A stretch of DNA of 54,283 nt from Nocardia acidivorans NBRC 108247 (GTDB taxonomy: Bacteria; Actinomycetota; Actinomycetes; Mycobacteriales; Mycobacteriaceae): contig NZ_BDAW01000056.1 in assembly GCF_001625085.1 (NCBI RefSeq), positions 1 through 54,283 of the forward strand, written 5' to 3'. Made by a program: the position numbers and the translations under genes. Positions 38,315 through 48,075 of the stretch are shown piece after piece. Position 1 is the first letter of the stretch, and every line of letters begins with the position of its first letter. Below the pieces are notes generated by a model. It did no database searches, had not been told where the DNA came from, and was given only the letters and a program-made list of their open reading frames with translations.

Positions 38315-41300
38315 ATGGCTAACTCGCGCACCGGAAACTCCTCCGGCGATGCACTGCTCCGATTGGGTAAATACTTCCATCGCGGTGAGGTCTCGGGCGA
38401 TCTGCGCACCCTGCATCAGGTGGGCGGGCGCGACGCCGACGAGTTCTATCGCGACCGCTGGTCGCATGACAAGGTGGTGCGCTCCACACACGGGGTGAAC
38501 TGCACCGGATCGTGCTCCTGGAAGATCTATGTCAAGGACGGCGTGATCACCTGGGAGTCGCAGCAGACCGATTACCCGTCCGTCGGCGCGGACAAGCCGG
38601 AGTACGAACCGCGCGGCTGCCCGCGCGGGGCGTCGTTCTCCTGGTACACCTATTCCCCTGCGCGCATTCGGTATCCGTATGTGCGGGGGGTGCTGTTGGA
38701 GTTGTACCGCGAGGCCAAGACCCGGCTCAAGGATCCGGTACTGGCGTGGGAATCGATTGTCGAGGACCCGGAGGCGGCCAAGACCTACAAGTCCGCGCGC
38801 GGTAAGGGCGGCTTCGTCCGCGCCGAATGGTGGGAGGCCGCGGAGATCGCCGCCGCCGCACATGTGCACACGATCAAGAAGTACGGTCCCGATCGGGTGG
38901 CCGGATTCTCCCCCATTCCGGCCATGTCCATGGTCTCGCATGCCGTTGGCGCACGGTTCATTTCGCTGATCGGCGGCTCCATGCTGTCGTTCTACGACTG
39001 GTACGCGGACCTGCCGGTGGCCTCGCCGCAGGTCTTCGGCGACCAGACCGATGTGCCCGAATCCGCCGACTGGTTCGATGCCGGATACCTGATCATGTGG
39101 GGCTCCAATGTCCCGGTCACCCGCACCCCGGACGCGCACTATATGACCGAGGCGCGCTACCGCGGACAGAAGGTCGTGGTGGTCTCCCCCGACTACGCCG
39201 ACAACACCAAGTTCGCCGACGAATGGGTGCCCGCGCGCCCCGGCACCGATGCCGCGCTGGCCATGGCCATGGGTCAGGTGGTGCTGCGAGAGTTCTTCGT
39301 GGACAAGCGAACCGAGCGGTTCGACGATTACGTCAAACGCTACACCGACCTGCCGTACCTGATCGCCCTGAACGAGAAGGACGGCGTCGCGGTACCCGGT
39401 AAGTTCTTGACCGCCGCCGACCTCGGAATCGCCGGGGAGAGCGTGGAATTCCAGCCCGTATTGTTGGATGCGGACGGAAAACCACAGGTGCCCAATGGAT
39501 CCCTCGGCCATCGCTTCACCGAGGAGGGCGCGGGCCGTTGGAACCTCGATCTCGGGGATGTCGATCCCCTGTTGACCCTGCACGGCCGCACCGACGGTGC
39601 TGCGGCCGTGCAGTTCCCACGATTCGACGGGCCGACAGCGGAGGTCCTCACCCGCGGCGTGCCGACCACCGTCATCGCGGGCAAGCGGGTGACGACGGTG
39701 TTCGATCTGCTGCTGGCGCAGTACGGTGTCGCGCGGCCGGGCCTGCCCGGAAGTTGGCCGACCGGGTACGACGATCCGAGTGAGCCGTACACCCCGGCCT
39801 GGCAGGAGACGATCACCGGCGTCCCCGCGCGGCAATGTGAGCGCATCGCACGCGAATTCGCCGATAACGCCGACCGTTCCGGTGGCCGGTCGATGATTCT
39901 TATGGGTGCCGGTACCAATCACTGGTTCCACTCGGATCAGATCTACCGCGCCTTCTTCACCCTCACCCTGCTCACCGGCTGCCAGGGCGTGAACGGCGGC
40001 GGCTGGGCGCATTATGTGGGTCAGGAGAAGTGCCGACCCGTAACCGGTTGGTCCACACTGGCTTTCGCTTCGGACTGGCAGCGGCCGCCACGTCAGATGC
40101 AGGGCACGGTGTTCTGGTACCTCACCAATGACCAGTGGCGCTACGACCCGTTCACCTCCGAAGCCTTCGCCTCACCGCTGGGCAGCGGGAAGTTCGCGGG
40201 GCGCACGGCGGCCGACAATATCGCGCTCGCTTCCCGTTTGGGGTGGATGCCGTCCTACCCGACGTTCAATCGGAACCCCCTCGATCTCGCCGATGAGGCC
40301 GAGGCGGCCGGTGAGTCGGCCGCCGACCATGTGGTCGGCGGGCTGAAATCCGGTGAGCTGCGGTTCGCGTGTGAGGATCCGGACGCACCGGAGAACTTCC
40401 CGCGCGTACTCACGGTGTGGCGGGCGAATCTACTCGGCTCCTCGGGCAAGGGCAATGAGTACTTCCACAGGCATCTGCTGGGAGCGGACTCCAATCTCCA
40501 GACCGGTGAGGCCGACGGCGTGCGCCCGCAGGAACTGGTGTGGCGGGAGGACGCACCCACCGGGAAGCTGGATCTGCTGCTCTCCCTGGACTTCCGGATG
40601 ACCAGCACCACGCTCTTCTCCGATATCGTGCTGCCCGCGGCCACCTGGTACGAGAAGCACGATCTGTCGTCCACCGATATGCACCCGTTCGTACACGCCT
40701 TCACCCCGGCCATCTCCCCGCCGTGGGAGGCGCGCACCGACTTCGAGGCATTCCATCGCATCGCCCGCGGGTTCTCCTGGCTGGCCGAGAAGCATCTCGG
40801 TGTGCGTAAAGACATTGTCGCCGTACCGCTTCAGCACGACACCGCCGACGCGCTGGCCCAGGCCGGCGGGCGGGTACTGGATTGGAAGAAGGGCGAATGT
40901 GAGCCCATACCGGGCGTGACCATGCCGAAAATCGTTGTGGTCGAACGCGATTATCCGAATATCGCTGAGAAGATGGCCGCGCTCGGACCACTCGTGGAAA
41001 GCATGGGTCTCACCACCAAGGGCGTCACCACCGTTCCCGATGCCGAGGTCGAGTACCTCAGGGGTATGAACGGCACCGTGGTTTCCGGTGTGGCACAGGG
41101 GCGTCCGTCGCTGGCCAAGGACACGCACGCGGCCGAGACCATTCTCGCGCTTTCGGGCACCACCAATGGCCGCCTCGCCGTAGAAGGCTTCCACACGCTG
41201 GAGAAACGCACCGGCACCCAGCTCGCCGATCTCGCCGCCGAACACGAGGGCAAACGAATCACCTTCGCGGACACCCAGGCTCGCCCGGTGCCGGTCATCA

Positions 41301-42019
41301 CCTCACCGGAGTGGTCGGGCAGTGAGACCGGCGGGCGCAGGTACTCGCCGTTCACCATCAATACCGAGCGGCTCAAGCCATGGCACACCCTCACCGGGCG
41401 GCAGCACTTCTACCTCGACCACGATTGGATGATCGAACTCGGGGAACAGCTGCCGATCTATCGCCCGCCGCTGGACATGACGGCGCTGTTCAGTGAGCCC
41501 GGCATCGGCGCGGTGAACGAGAACGGCGTCACCGTGCGCTATCTGACACCGCACTCCAAATGGTCGATCCACTCGGCGTACCAGGACAACCTGCATATGC
41601 TGACACTCTCGCGCGGCGGTCAGGCGATCTGGATGTCCGAGATCGATGCTGCGAAAATCGGTGTGGCCGACAATGATTGGATCGAAGCCGTCAACCGCAA
41701 CGGGGTGGTGGTGGCGCGCGCCATCGTCTCGCACCGGATGCCCGAGGGCACCGTGTTCATGTACCACGCCCAGGATCGCGCGGTGAATGTGCCGCGTATC
41801 GAAGGTCCGGCCGAGAATGCCGAGGGCGCGAAGGAATTCAAGGGCCGCGGCAAGCGCGGCGGTATCCACAACGCGCTGACCCGGATCATGATCAAGCCCT
41901 CGCATCTGATCGGTGGCTACGCCCAGCAGTCCTTCGCGCTGAACTACCACGGCCCCACCGGAAATCAGCGCGATGAGGTAACCACCATTCGCAAGCGCAG
42001 CCAAGAAGTGGAGTACTGA
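38315..42019 (+). CDS. narG: Respiratory nitrate reductase alpha subunit
   Basis: 1234 residues. Cytoplasm-facing catalytic subunit carrying bis-MGD and the FS0 cluster, reducing nitrate to nitrite with electrons from NarH. The FS0 ligands are in place: His59, Cys63, Cys67 (THGVNCTGSCSWK) and Cys102 (PRGCPRG). The Mo ligand is Asp232 in DWYADLPVASPQ. All are offset by exactly 10 from E. coli NarG numbering. It has no Tat signal, as expected for the inward-facing membrane enzyme. It is the first gene of narGHJI, and narH starts 1 nt after its stop codon. The cofactor requires MoeA/MobA activity; a fused gene for these is at 24636-26384. Confidence 0.97.
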   Translation: MANSRTGNSSGDALLRLGKYFHRGEVSGDLRTLHQVGGRDADEFYRDRWSHDKVVRSTHGVNCTGSCSWKIYVKDGVITWESQQTDYPSVGADKPEYEPRGCPRGASFSWYTYSPARIRYPYVRGVLLELYREAKTRLKDPVLAWESIVEDPEAAKTYKSARGKGGFVRAEWWEAAEIAAAAHVHTIKKYGPDRVAGFSPIPAMSMVSHAVGARFISLIGGSMLSFYDWYADLPVASPQVFGDQTDVPESADWFDAGYLIMWGSNVPVTRTPDAHYMTEARYRGQKVVVVSPDYADNTKFADEWVPARPGTDAALAMAMGQVVLREFFVDKRTERFDDYVKRYTDLPYLIALNEKDGVAVPGKFLTAADLGIAGESVEFQPVLLDADGKPQVPNGSLGHRFTEEGAGRWNLDLGDVDPLLTLHGRTDGAAAVQFPRFDGPTAEVLTRGVPTTVIAGKRVTTVFDLLLAQYGVARPGLPGSWPTGYDDPSEPYTPAWQETITGVPARQCERIAREFADNADRSGGRSMILMGAGTNHWFHSDQIYRAFFTLTLLTGCQGVNGGGWAHYVGQEKCRPVTGWSTLAFASDWQRPPRQMQGTVFWYLTNDQWRYDPFTSEAFASPLGSGKFAGRTAADNIALASRLGWMPSYPTFNRNPLDLADEAEAAGESAADHVVGGLKSGELRFACEDPDAPENFPRVLTVWRANLLGSSGKGNEYFHRHLLGADSNLQTGEADGVRPQELVWREDAPTGKLDLLLSLDFRMTSTTLFSDIVLPAATWYEKHDLSSTDMHPFVHAFTPAISPPWEARTDFEAFHRIARGFSWLAEKHLGVRKDIVAVPLQHDTADALAQAGGRVLDWKKGECEPIPGVTMPKIVVVERDYPNIAEKMAALGPLVESMGLTTKGVTTVPDAEVEYLRGMNGTVVSGVAQGRPSLAKDTHAAETILALSGTTNGRLAVEGFHTLEKRTGTQLADLAAEHEGKRITFADTQARPVPVITSPEWSGSETGGRRYSPFTINTERLKPWHTLTGRQHFYLDHDWMIELGEQLPIYRPPLDMTALFSEPGIGAVNENGVTVRYLTPHSKWSIHSAYQDNLHMLTLSRGGQAIWMSEIDAAKIGVADNDWIEAVNRNGVVVARAIVSHRMPEGTVFMYHAQDRAVNVPRIEGPAENAEGAKEFKGRGKRGGIHNALTRIMIKPSHLIGGYAQQSFALNYHGPTGNQRDEVTTIRKRSQEVEY

Positions 42020-42020
42020 T

Positions 42021-43691
42021 ATGCGCGTCATGGCACAGCTGGCGATGGTGATGAATCTCGACAAATGCATCGGCTGTCATACCTGCTCGGTCACCTGTAA
42101 GCAGGCGTGGACCAACCGCGCGGGTACCGAGTACGTGTGGTTCAACAATGTGGAAACCCGTCCGGGACAGGGTTATCCGCGCCGCTACGAGGATCAGGAG
42201 AAATGGAAGGGCGGGTGGACGCTCAACAAGAGGGGCCGCCTCACCCTCAAATCCGGATCCCGCGTGAAGCGGCTGCTCAACCTCTTCGCCAATCCGGATC
42301 TGCCCACCGTGTCGGATTACTACGATCCGTGGAGCTACGACTACGACAATCTGCTGTCCGCCCCGCAGATGGACACCACCCCGGTGGCCCGGCCCAAATC
42401 CCTGATCACGGGCGAGAATACGGAGGTCACCTGGGGGGCGAACTGGGATGACTCACTCGGCTCCGGACCCGAACAGGTCGGTAGGGATCCGCTGCTGGCC
42501 AAGCTGTCCGAGCAGGTGAAGCTCGAATTCGAGCAGACCTTCATGTTCTACCTGCCGCGCATCTGCGAACACTGCCTGAACCCGTCCTGCGCGGCGTCCT
42601 GCCCGTCCGGTGCGATCTACAAACGCTCCGAGGACGGCATTGTGCTTGTCGATCAAGACAAGTGCCGGGGCTGGCGGCAGTGCATCAGCAGCTGCCCGTA
42701 CAAGAAGATCTACTTCAACCACAAGACCGGCAAGGCGGAGAAGTGCACCTTCTGCTATCCGCGCGTGGAGGTCGGCATTCCGACGGTGTGCTCGGAGACC
42801 TGCGTCGGGCGGCTGCGGTATATCGGCGTCATGCTGTACGACGCGGACGCGGTGCTCGAGGCGGCCTCGATCGAGAACGACAAAGAGCTTTATCCGGCGC
42901 AGCTCGGGGTGTTCCTCAATCCGCATGATCCGCGGGTGATCGCCGAGGCCGAGGCGGCGGGCGTCTCCCCGGATTGGATTCAGGCGGCACAGGATTCACC
43001 GGTCTACAAGTTGATCGTCGACTACAAGATCGCGCTGCCGCTGCATCCGGAGTACCGGACCATGCCGATGGTCTGGTACGTGCCGCCGCTGTCGCCGGTG
43101 GTGGATACGCTCACCCGGACCGGGCACGACGGCGAGGATGCCTCGAACCTGTTCGGAGCCATCGACGCATTGCGAATTCCCCTGGAATACCTGGCCGAAC
43201 TGTTCACCGCGGGTGATGTCGAACCGGTGCGGGACTCGCTGCAACGCCTCGCCGGGATGCGCTCGTTCATGCGGTCGATCAATCTCGGGCAGGAACCCGA
43301 TATGGGGATTCCGGACGCCGTGGGCCTGGAACCCGAGGAGATCGAGGCCATGTATCGGCTGCTCGCCATCGCCAAGTACGAGCACCGCTATGTGATCCCC
43401 AATGGGGCGACTTCCCGTGCGCACGAACTGGATTCACTCGCCACCGGATGTTCGCTGGACACCGACGGCGGGCCGGGAATGACCGCGCTCGATGTGGTCG
43501 TCGAGAAATTCCAGCTCTCCGATACCAATGGCGCGGCGCCGGAGGAGAAGTCGGGCCGGATCAACCTGCTCAACTGGGACGGCAAAAGCGCCGACGGGTT
43601 GCTGCCGACTCGCAACGGCGATGCCGCGACCACCGGGTCCGATCCCGATGACGAAGTAGCCGAGCCGATTTCGACTGGCGGTCACCGATGA
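42021..43691 (+). CDS. narH: Respiratory nitrate reductase beta subunit
   Basis: 556 residues carrying three [4Fe-4S] and one [3Fe-4S] cluster that conduct electrons from NarI to NarG. Cysteine clusters are visible: CIGCHTCSVTC near the N terminus, CEHCLNPSCAASCP (near residue 178), CRGWRQCISSCP (where Trp replaces the second Cys of the motif, the mark of the [3Fe-4S] site) and CTFCYPRVEVGIPTVCSETC. The C-terminal 60 residues are a Gly/Asp-rich tail beyond the usual E. coli-like end. Its stop codon overlaps the narJ start (ATGA). Confidence 0.97.
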   Translation: MRVMAQLAMVMNLDKCIGCHTCSVTCKQAWTNRAGTEYVWFNNVETRPGQGYPRRYEDQEKWKGGWTLNKRGRLTLKSGSRVKRLLNLFANPDLPTVSDYYDPWSYDYDNLLSAPQMDTTPVARPKSLITGENTEVTWGANWDDSLGSGPEQVGRDPLLAKLSEQVKLEFEQTFMFYLPRICEHCLNPSCAASCPSGAIYKRSEDGIVLVDQDKCRGWRQCISSCPYKKIYFNHKTGKAEKCTFCYPRVEVGIPTVCSETCVGRLRYIGVMLYDADAVLEAASIENDKELYPAQLGVFLNPHDPRVIAEAEAAGVSPDWIQAAQDSPVYKLIVDYKIALPLHPEYRTMPMVWYVPPLSPVVDTLTRTGHDGEDASNLFGAIDALRIPLEYLAELFTAGDVEPVRDSLQRLAGMRSFMRSINLGQEPDMGIPDAVGLEPEEIEAMYRLLAIAKYEHRYVIPNGATSRAHELDSLATGCSLDTDGGPGMTALDVVVEKFQLSDTNGAAPEEKSGRINLLNWDGKSADGLLPTRNGDAATTGSDPDDEVAEPISTGGHR

Positions 43692-44368
43692 GCCTGCTGA
43701 ACCTGCGCCGCCGCCCCGAACCCGTGGTCGCGCTCGCCGAACGAGACCGGCAGCTGGTGTGGCGGCTCGCCGCCCTGCTGCTGGACTACCCGCACGAGCG
43801 CACCCTCGCCATGCTGGACGATTTATCCAGTGCCACAGCCGAATTGCCTGTCACGGTGCGCCCGCACCTCGAGGGCTTCCTGAATCACCTGCGCGTTACC
43901 TCCCCCATCACCCTGGCTCAACAGTATGTCGAGACCTTCGATATGCGCCGGCGCGCGAGCCTGCACCTGACCTTCTACGCCTACGGTGACACCCGTAAAC
44001 GCGGTATGGCGCTGCTGCGCTTCAAACACGCCTACCGGCAGGCGGGCGTGGAACTCGGTGACGAGGAGCTCCCCGACCACCTCCCGGTGCTGCTGGAGTT
44101 CGCCGCCACCGTCGACCCCGTCGGCGGCGAACGCCTGCTCGGCGAACACGTCCCCGTCCTGGAACTACTGCGACTTTCGTTGTCCGACAGTGGATCTCCG
44201 TATGCGGGCGTTCTCACGGCCGTCACCTCCACGCTGCCGCCGGTCACCACCGCGGACCGTCGTCGCATTGCCGAACTCGCCGCCCAGGGTCCGCCCGAGG
44301 AAGAGGTCGGCCTGGAACCCTTCGCCATGGACCCCCTGGCCTTCGCCGGATCGGAAGCCCGCCGATGA
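43688..44368 (+). CDS. narJ: Nitrate reductase assembly chaperone
   Basis: 226 residues, helical TorD/NarJ family chaperone that binds apo-NarG and supports molybdenum cofactor insertion and membrane attachment; it is not part of the final enzyme. Recognisable segments are ALLLDYPHERTLAMLDDL near the N terminus and YVETFDMRRRASLHLTFYAYGDTR (about 80-100, shown here as the family hallmark), with the DELPDHL-type motif as DEELPDHLPVLLEF. Both ends overlap neighbouring genes by 4 nt, which fits coupled translation. Confidence 0.95.
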   Translation: MSLLNLRRRPEPVVALAERDRQLVWRLAALLLDYPHERTLAMLDDLSSATAELPVTVRPHLEGFLNHLRVTSPITLAQQYVETFDMRRRASLHLTFYAYGDTRKRGMALLRFKHAYRQAGVELGDEELPDHLPVLLEFAATVDPVGGERLLGEHVPVLELLRLSLSDSGSPYAGVLTAVTSTLPPVTTADRRRIAELAAQGPPEEEVGLEPFAMDPLAFAGSEARR

Positions 44369-45099
44369 CCCCCGCCCTCTGGCTGACCCTGCCCTACGTC
44401 GCCTTCACCTCATTCCTGCTCGGTCATCTGTGGCGCTACCGCAATGACCAATTCGGCTGGACCACCCGCTCCTCCCAGGTCTACGAATCCCGGCTGCTGC
44501 GGCTGGGCAGCCCGCTATTCCATTTCGGCATGCTCGGCGTCATCGGTGGACACGTCCTGGGCGTCCTCATTCCCGAGACCTGGACCGATGCGGTCGGCAT
44601 CTCCGAGCACCTCTATCACGTGGTCGCCGTCTCGGCGGGCACGGTCGCGGGTATCGCGGTCATCGCCGGTATCGGCATACTGCTCTACCGCCGGGTCACC
44701 GTGACCGCGGTCCGCAAGGCCACCACCCGCAACGACCAGCTCATGTATGTCCTGCTGGCGGGCGCGCTCATCACCGGCCTGCTCAATACGGTGGGCAGCA
44801 ACCTGCTGTGGGGCACCTACAACTACCGCGAAACAGTCTCGCCCTGGTTCCGCAGTCTGTTCACCCTCCATCCCCACCCCGACCTCATGGTCGGCACACC
44901 CTGGACCTTCCAGGCCCACGGCCTGATCGTGCTGACCCTCATCGGCATCTGGCCCTACACGCGCCTGGTCCACATGTTCTCGGCACCCATCGGCTACCTC
45001 ACCCGTCCCTACGTCGTCTATCGCAGCAAGGAAACCAACGCCGCCGATAAACGCCGCTTCGCGCGAGCCTGGGACGCGCCCGTACTTCCACCCCGTTGA
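44365..45099 (+). CDS. narI: Respiratory nitrate reductase gamma subunit (cytochrome b)
   Basis: 244 residues with five transmembrane helices; the first is LWLTLPYVAFTSFLLGHLW. It binds two b hemes through histidines (visible in FHFGMLGVIGGHVLG and MVGTPWTFQAHGLIVL), oxidises menaquinol at the outer face and feeds electrons to NarH. It ends with the cytoplasmic tail RPYVVYRSKETNAADKRR. It starts with an ATG overlapping the narJ stop codon and is the last gene of narGHJI. Confidence 0.96.
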   Translation: MTPALWLTLPYVAFTSFLLGHLWRYRNDQFGWTTRSSQVYESRLLRLGSPLFHFGMLGVIGGHVLGVLIPETWTDAVGISEHLYHVVAVSAGTVAGIAVIAGIGILLYRRVTVTAVRKATTRNDQLMYVLLAGALITGLLNTVGSNLLWGTYNYRETVSPWFRSLFTLHPHPDLMVGTPWTFQAHGLIVLTLIGIWPYTRLVHMFSAPIGYLTRPYVVYRSKETNAADKRRFARAWDAPVLPPR

Positions 45100-45227
45100 C
45101 CTGCGTTCGGGTGTGGTATCGGTGGATATCATTTCGATAGCCCGGCGAACACAGTAGGGTGAGGTCAGGCGGTGTTGACCCGAGCCATTCGGATACGGCA
45201 ACCCGGCGCGGCCCGGGAAGCTGGCAT

Positions 45228-45440
45228 ATGAACTACACGAGACAGACCACCCTGCGCGACGAGCAGAGCGAATTCGGCATGGCACGTGCGGCAGAGAAGG
45301 CGGCGTGCGCCAAGCAGAACACGCTTGCTCGGCACACTGTCGCAGGTCATGCGCTGGATGCGTTGGACTGCGAGTACCTGCTGCAGATGCTCGGTCTGGA
45401 TTCGGCGACGATCAGCGCCGACGGCATCGCCATAGGCTGA
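45228..45440 (+). CDS. Small hypothetical protein, 70 residues
   Basis: ATG at 45228 with GGAAG 7 nt upstream; plausible codon bias. The product is soluble and helical, with Ala/Glu-rich centre (FGMARAAEKAACAKQN) and a C-terminal segment ALDALDCEYLLQMLGLDSA, which resembles small actinobacterial proteins of unknown role. Two or three cysteines are present (CAKQ, DCEY). It is followed by a 50-bp perfect hairpin. It lies 128 nt after narI, so it may have its own promoter; a functional tie to nitrate reduction is not shown. Confidence 0.6.
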   Translation: MNYTRQTTLRDEQSEFGMARAAEKAACAKQNTLARHTVAGHALDALDCEYLLQMLGLDSATISADGIAIG

Positions 45441-45460
45441 TCCCACGAGTTTGAGGCCCC

Positions 45461-45510
45461 ATCCTCGACAGCCGGTCATCAGCGTGCGCTGATGACCGGC
45501 TGTCGAGGAT
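45461..45510. terminator. 50-bp perfect hairpin, probable bidirectional terminator
   Basis: Two 24-nt arms (45461-45484 and 45487-45510), perfect reverse complements, separated by TG. It lies between the stop codons of the small 70-residue ORF (45440) and the SDR gene (45524), which converge here. There is no T-run; stable hairpins without one are common at actinobacterial gene ends. Confidence 0.75.
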
Positions 45511-45523
45511 CGGACGGGGTGCG

Positions 45524-46303
45524 TTATCCCGCCAGCTTGGCCAGATTCGGGAAGTTGCTGATCTCCCAGCCGCCGTCGACCACCAACTCGGTACCGGTGA
45601 TGTAGGAGGCGTCGTCACTGGCCAGGAACAGGCAGGGTGCGGCTACCTGCTCCGCGGTCGCGGCCGCCCCGAGCGGAATCCGTTCCAGGAACATCTGTTT
45701 CGCGGGTTCATAGCCCATGACCGCTGCGGTGAGCGGGGTGTCCACCAGACCGGGCAGGACAGAATTCACTCGAATTCGATACTGCGCCAACTCGAGTGCG
45801 GCATTCTTGCCGAACATGACCACGCCGGCTTTGCCGGTGGAGTACGGGCTGCCGCCGGGCATGGGGACGCGGCCGTCGAGCGAGGAGACGTTCACGATGG
45901 CACCGCCACCGTTCTCGCGCATCAACCGGGCCTGGTGTTTGGTGCAGAGGAAGACGCTCTTCTGCACCAGATCGACGGTGAAGTCCCAGTCCGCCTCGTC
46001 GAGATCGGTGACGGCCCCGATTCGGGAGCCGCCCGCCACATTGAACGCCACGTCCAGGCGGCCGAAACGTTCTGCGGCAACACCGATTCCGGCGGCGACC
46101 TGTGCCTCCACCGTCACATCCGCCAGCACGGGGACGAAGGCGTCGCCGAGTTCGGCGACCTTCTTGTCCAGGCCCGCCCGGTCGATATCGAGGCCGACCA
46201 CCGAGGCGCCCTCGGCCACCAGCGCGGTGGCGATGGCCGAGGCGATACCGGAGGCCGCGCCGGTCACAACGGCCACCTTGCCGTCGAATCTTGCTGTGCT
46301 CAC
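45524..46303 (-). CDS. Short-chain dehydrogenase/reductase (SDR)
   Basis: 259 residues, classical SDR: cofactor loop TGAASGI (14-20), NVAGG (88-92), active-site Ser140/141, Tyr154 and Lys158 (SPYSTGK). Asp39 after the second strand (GLDIDRAG) favours NAD(H) over NADP(H). It would oxidise an alcohol or reduce a ketone in the pathway encoded by the operon. It is the last of five genes on this strand, 14 nt after the amidohydrolase stop, and ends at a strong hairpin. Confidence 0.92.
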   Translation of the reverse strand: MSTARFDGKVAVVTGAASGIASAIATALVAEGASVVGLDIDRAGLDKKVAELGDAFVPVLADVTVEAQVAAGIGVAAERFGRLDVAFNVAGGSRIGAVTDLDEADWDFTVDLVQKSVFLCTKHQARLMRENGGGAIVNVSSLDGRVPMPGGSPYSTGKAGVVMFGKNAALELAQYRIRVNSVLPGLVDTPLTAAVMGYEPAKQMFLERIPLGAAATAEQVAAPCLFLASDDASYITGTELVVDGGWEISNFPNLAKLAG

Positions 46304-46317
46304 TGCGATCTCCCTGG

Positions 46318-48075
46318 TTATCCGCGGCGACCGGCGCGCAGGAACTGCCCGCTGCGCCGCGTGCCGAGTGCCGGGGACTTCTCACCCAGCCCGAAGACGT
46401 ACTCACCGTTCACCAGGACGGCGGTCACGGTGTTGTCATTGCGATTGACCATGCGAGAGAGGTTGTCGTACTCGGGAATCGGATTCTCCGCGTACTCCTC
46501 CAGGCTCTCGTCCAGGTACATCGGATCGATGATCACCACATCGGCGCGATCACCCACCCGCAGATGCCCGGCATCCAGGTCGTACCAGTCGGCCAGCTCA
46601 CCGGTGACGCGATGCACCGCGTGCTCGATGGTCATGAACGGCTTACCGGCCAGCTGCGCCTTGTGCACGCGCTCGAGCAGCCGCAATCCGAAGTTGTAGA
46701 AGGCCATATTGCGCAGATGCGCACCAGCGTCCGAAAAGCCCAGCTGCACACTGGGATCCGCGGCCAGCTTGTCCAGGACCTCCGGCCGGTGATTGGAGAT
46801 GGTGGTGCGCCAGCGCACCTTGGGCCCGTACTCCACCACCAGATCCAGGAAGGCGTCCACCGGATGCACGCCGCCGCGATCCACGCCGACCTGACCGAAG
46901 GTCTTGCCGATCACGCTCTCATCGGGGCATTCGGTGATCTCGGCGTCGAAGAAGTCCCGATGCCAGACCCGCGGGCCCCACTTCTTGTCGTAATCCTTGC
47001 GGAACCAGCGCCGGTACTCCTCGTCGGCGAGCAAGGCGCGCCGCTCCTCGATCTGATTCGACAGATGCAAAGCCGCTGCGCCGGAACCGAATTCCTCGAA
47101 CACCGGTAGATCGATACCGTCGGAGTAGACCTCGAACGGCACCGGCAGATGCTGCCAGCGGAAGTCGCCGCCGAGGCGATTGAGGATCTTGCCGATGAGC
47201 GGGAAGATCCGCACCACACCGGGAATCGCCTTGATATCGGCGGCCGAGAGCAGACTCACCTTCAGATTCGGCCGGAAGATGCCCAGGCTGCTCGCCGCCA
47301 TGGCCACCAGACTCTGCGGGCGCGCCACATCGGGGCCGCCCTGTAGCGCCCGCTTGCGTTCGCGCAGAATGCGATTCAGCCGCCGCCGCTCCTTCTGCCT
47401 GGCATAGGTGGAGGGCAGCGTGCGGGACCGGCACACCTCACCGTCGAGCTTGTCGAAGAGCAGCTGCTGCGAGGACATGCCCACGAACCCGGCATCGAGG
47501 GCCTCGGAAAGCTTGTGCTCCATGGCCTTCAGCTCCGACTCGGTCGGCGTCACCGCCGGGTCGGTGGAACGCTCCAGCCCCATCTGCGCGGCCCGAATAT
47601 CCGAATGCCCGATGAAGGCGGCCAGATTCGCGCCCAGCGGCAGCGATTCCAGCGCGGTCACATAGCCGTGCGCGCTGTTCCAGGTCTTGAGCCCGTCCAC
47701 CGCCGACACCACGAACTTATGCGGAATCGCCTCCACCCGGCCGAACAGGTCACCCGCCTCGGAGCCGTTCACGTGAATGGTGGAGAGCGAACAGGACCCG
47801 AGCACAATGGTGGTCACGCCGTGCCGCAGCGATTCCGACAGCGTCGGATCCAGCAGCACCTCCACGTCGTAGTGCGTGTGGATATCCACCATGCCCGGCA
47901 GCACCCAGCGCCCGGCCGCGTCGATCACCCGGCCGCAATCGGTTTCGTCGAGCGGTTCGGCGCTGACCGCCGCCACCCGGCCGTCGGTGATGCCGATATC
48001 GCGAATGGCCGAGGGCGCGCCCGTGCCGTCGAACCAGCGCCCGTCCTTGATTATGGTGTCGTACACGGTCTTCAC
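46318..48075 (-). CDS. Amidohydrolase family protein, N-acyl-D-amino-acid deacylase-like
   Basis: 585 residues of the metal-dependent amidohydrolase superfamily (Amidohydro_3, D-aminoacylase-like). Visible features are the strand-1 metal motif VDIHTHYD (about 63-70), a late SDAGAHLRNM with the catalytic Asp, and the C-terminal beta-sandwich motif LRVGDRADVVIID. Related genes in actinobacteria are often annotated as D-aminoacylases yet sit in lipid or steroid-like catabolic clusters, so the true substrate is open. The ATG overlaps the stop of the acyl-CoA ligase gene (ATGA). Confidence 0.87.
   Translation of the reverse strand: MKTVYDTIIKDGRWFDGTGAPSAIRDIGITDGRVAAVSAEPLDETDCGRVIDAAGRWVLPGMVDIHTHYDVEVLLDPTLSESLRHGVTTIVLGSCSLSTIHVNGSEAGDLFGRVEAIPHKFVVSAVDGLKTWNSAHGYVTALESLPLGANLAAFIGHSDIRAAQMGLERSTDPAVTPTESELKAMEHKLSEALDAGFVGMSSQQLLFDKLDGEVCRSRTLPSTYARQKERRRLNRILRERKRALQGGPDVARPQSLVAMAASSLGIFRPNLKVSLLSAADIKAIPGVVRIFPLIGKILNRLGGDFRWQHLPVPFEVYSDGIDLPVFEEFGSGAAALHLSNQIEERRALLADEEYRRWFRKDYDKKWGPRVWHRDFFDAEITECPDESVIGKTFGQVGVDRGGVHPVDAFLDLVVEYGPKVRWRTTISNHRPEVLDKLAADPSVQLGFSDAGAHLRNMAFYNFGLRLLERVHKAQLAGKPFMTIEHAVHRVTGELADWYDLDAGHLRVGDRADVVIIDPMYLDESLEEYAENPIPEYDNLSRMVNRNDNTVTAVLVNGEYVFGLGEKSPALGTRRSGQFLRAGRRG

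Noticed and set aside
38204..40012. A 602-codon minus-strand open frame antisense to narG
   Set aside because: narG is unmistakable on the plus strand; the antisense product has no recognisable domain and no ribosome site.
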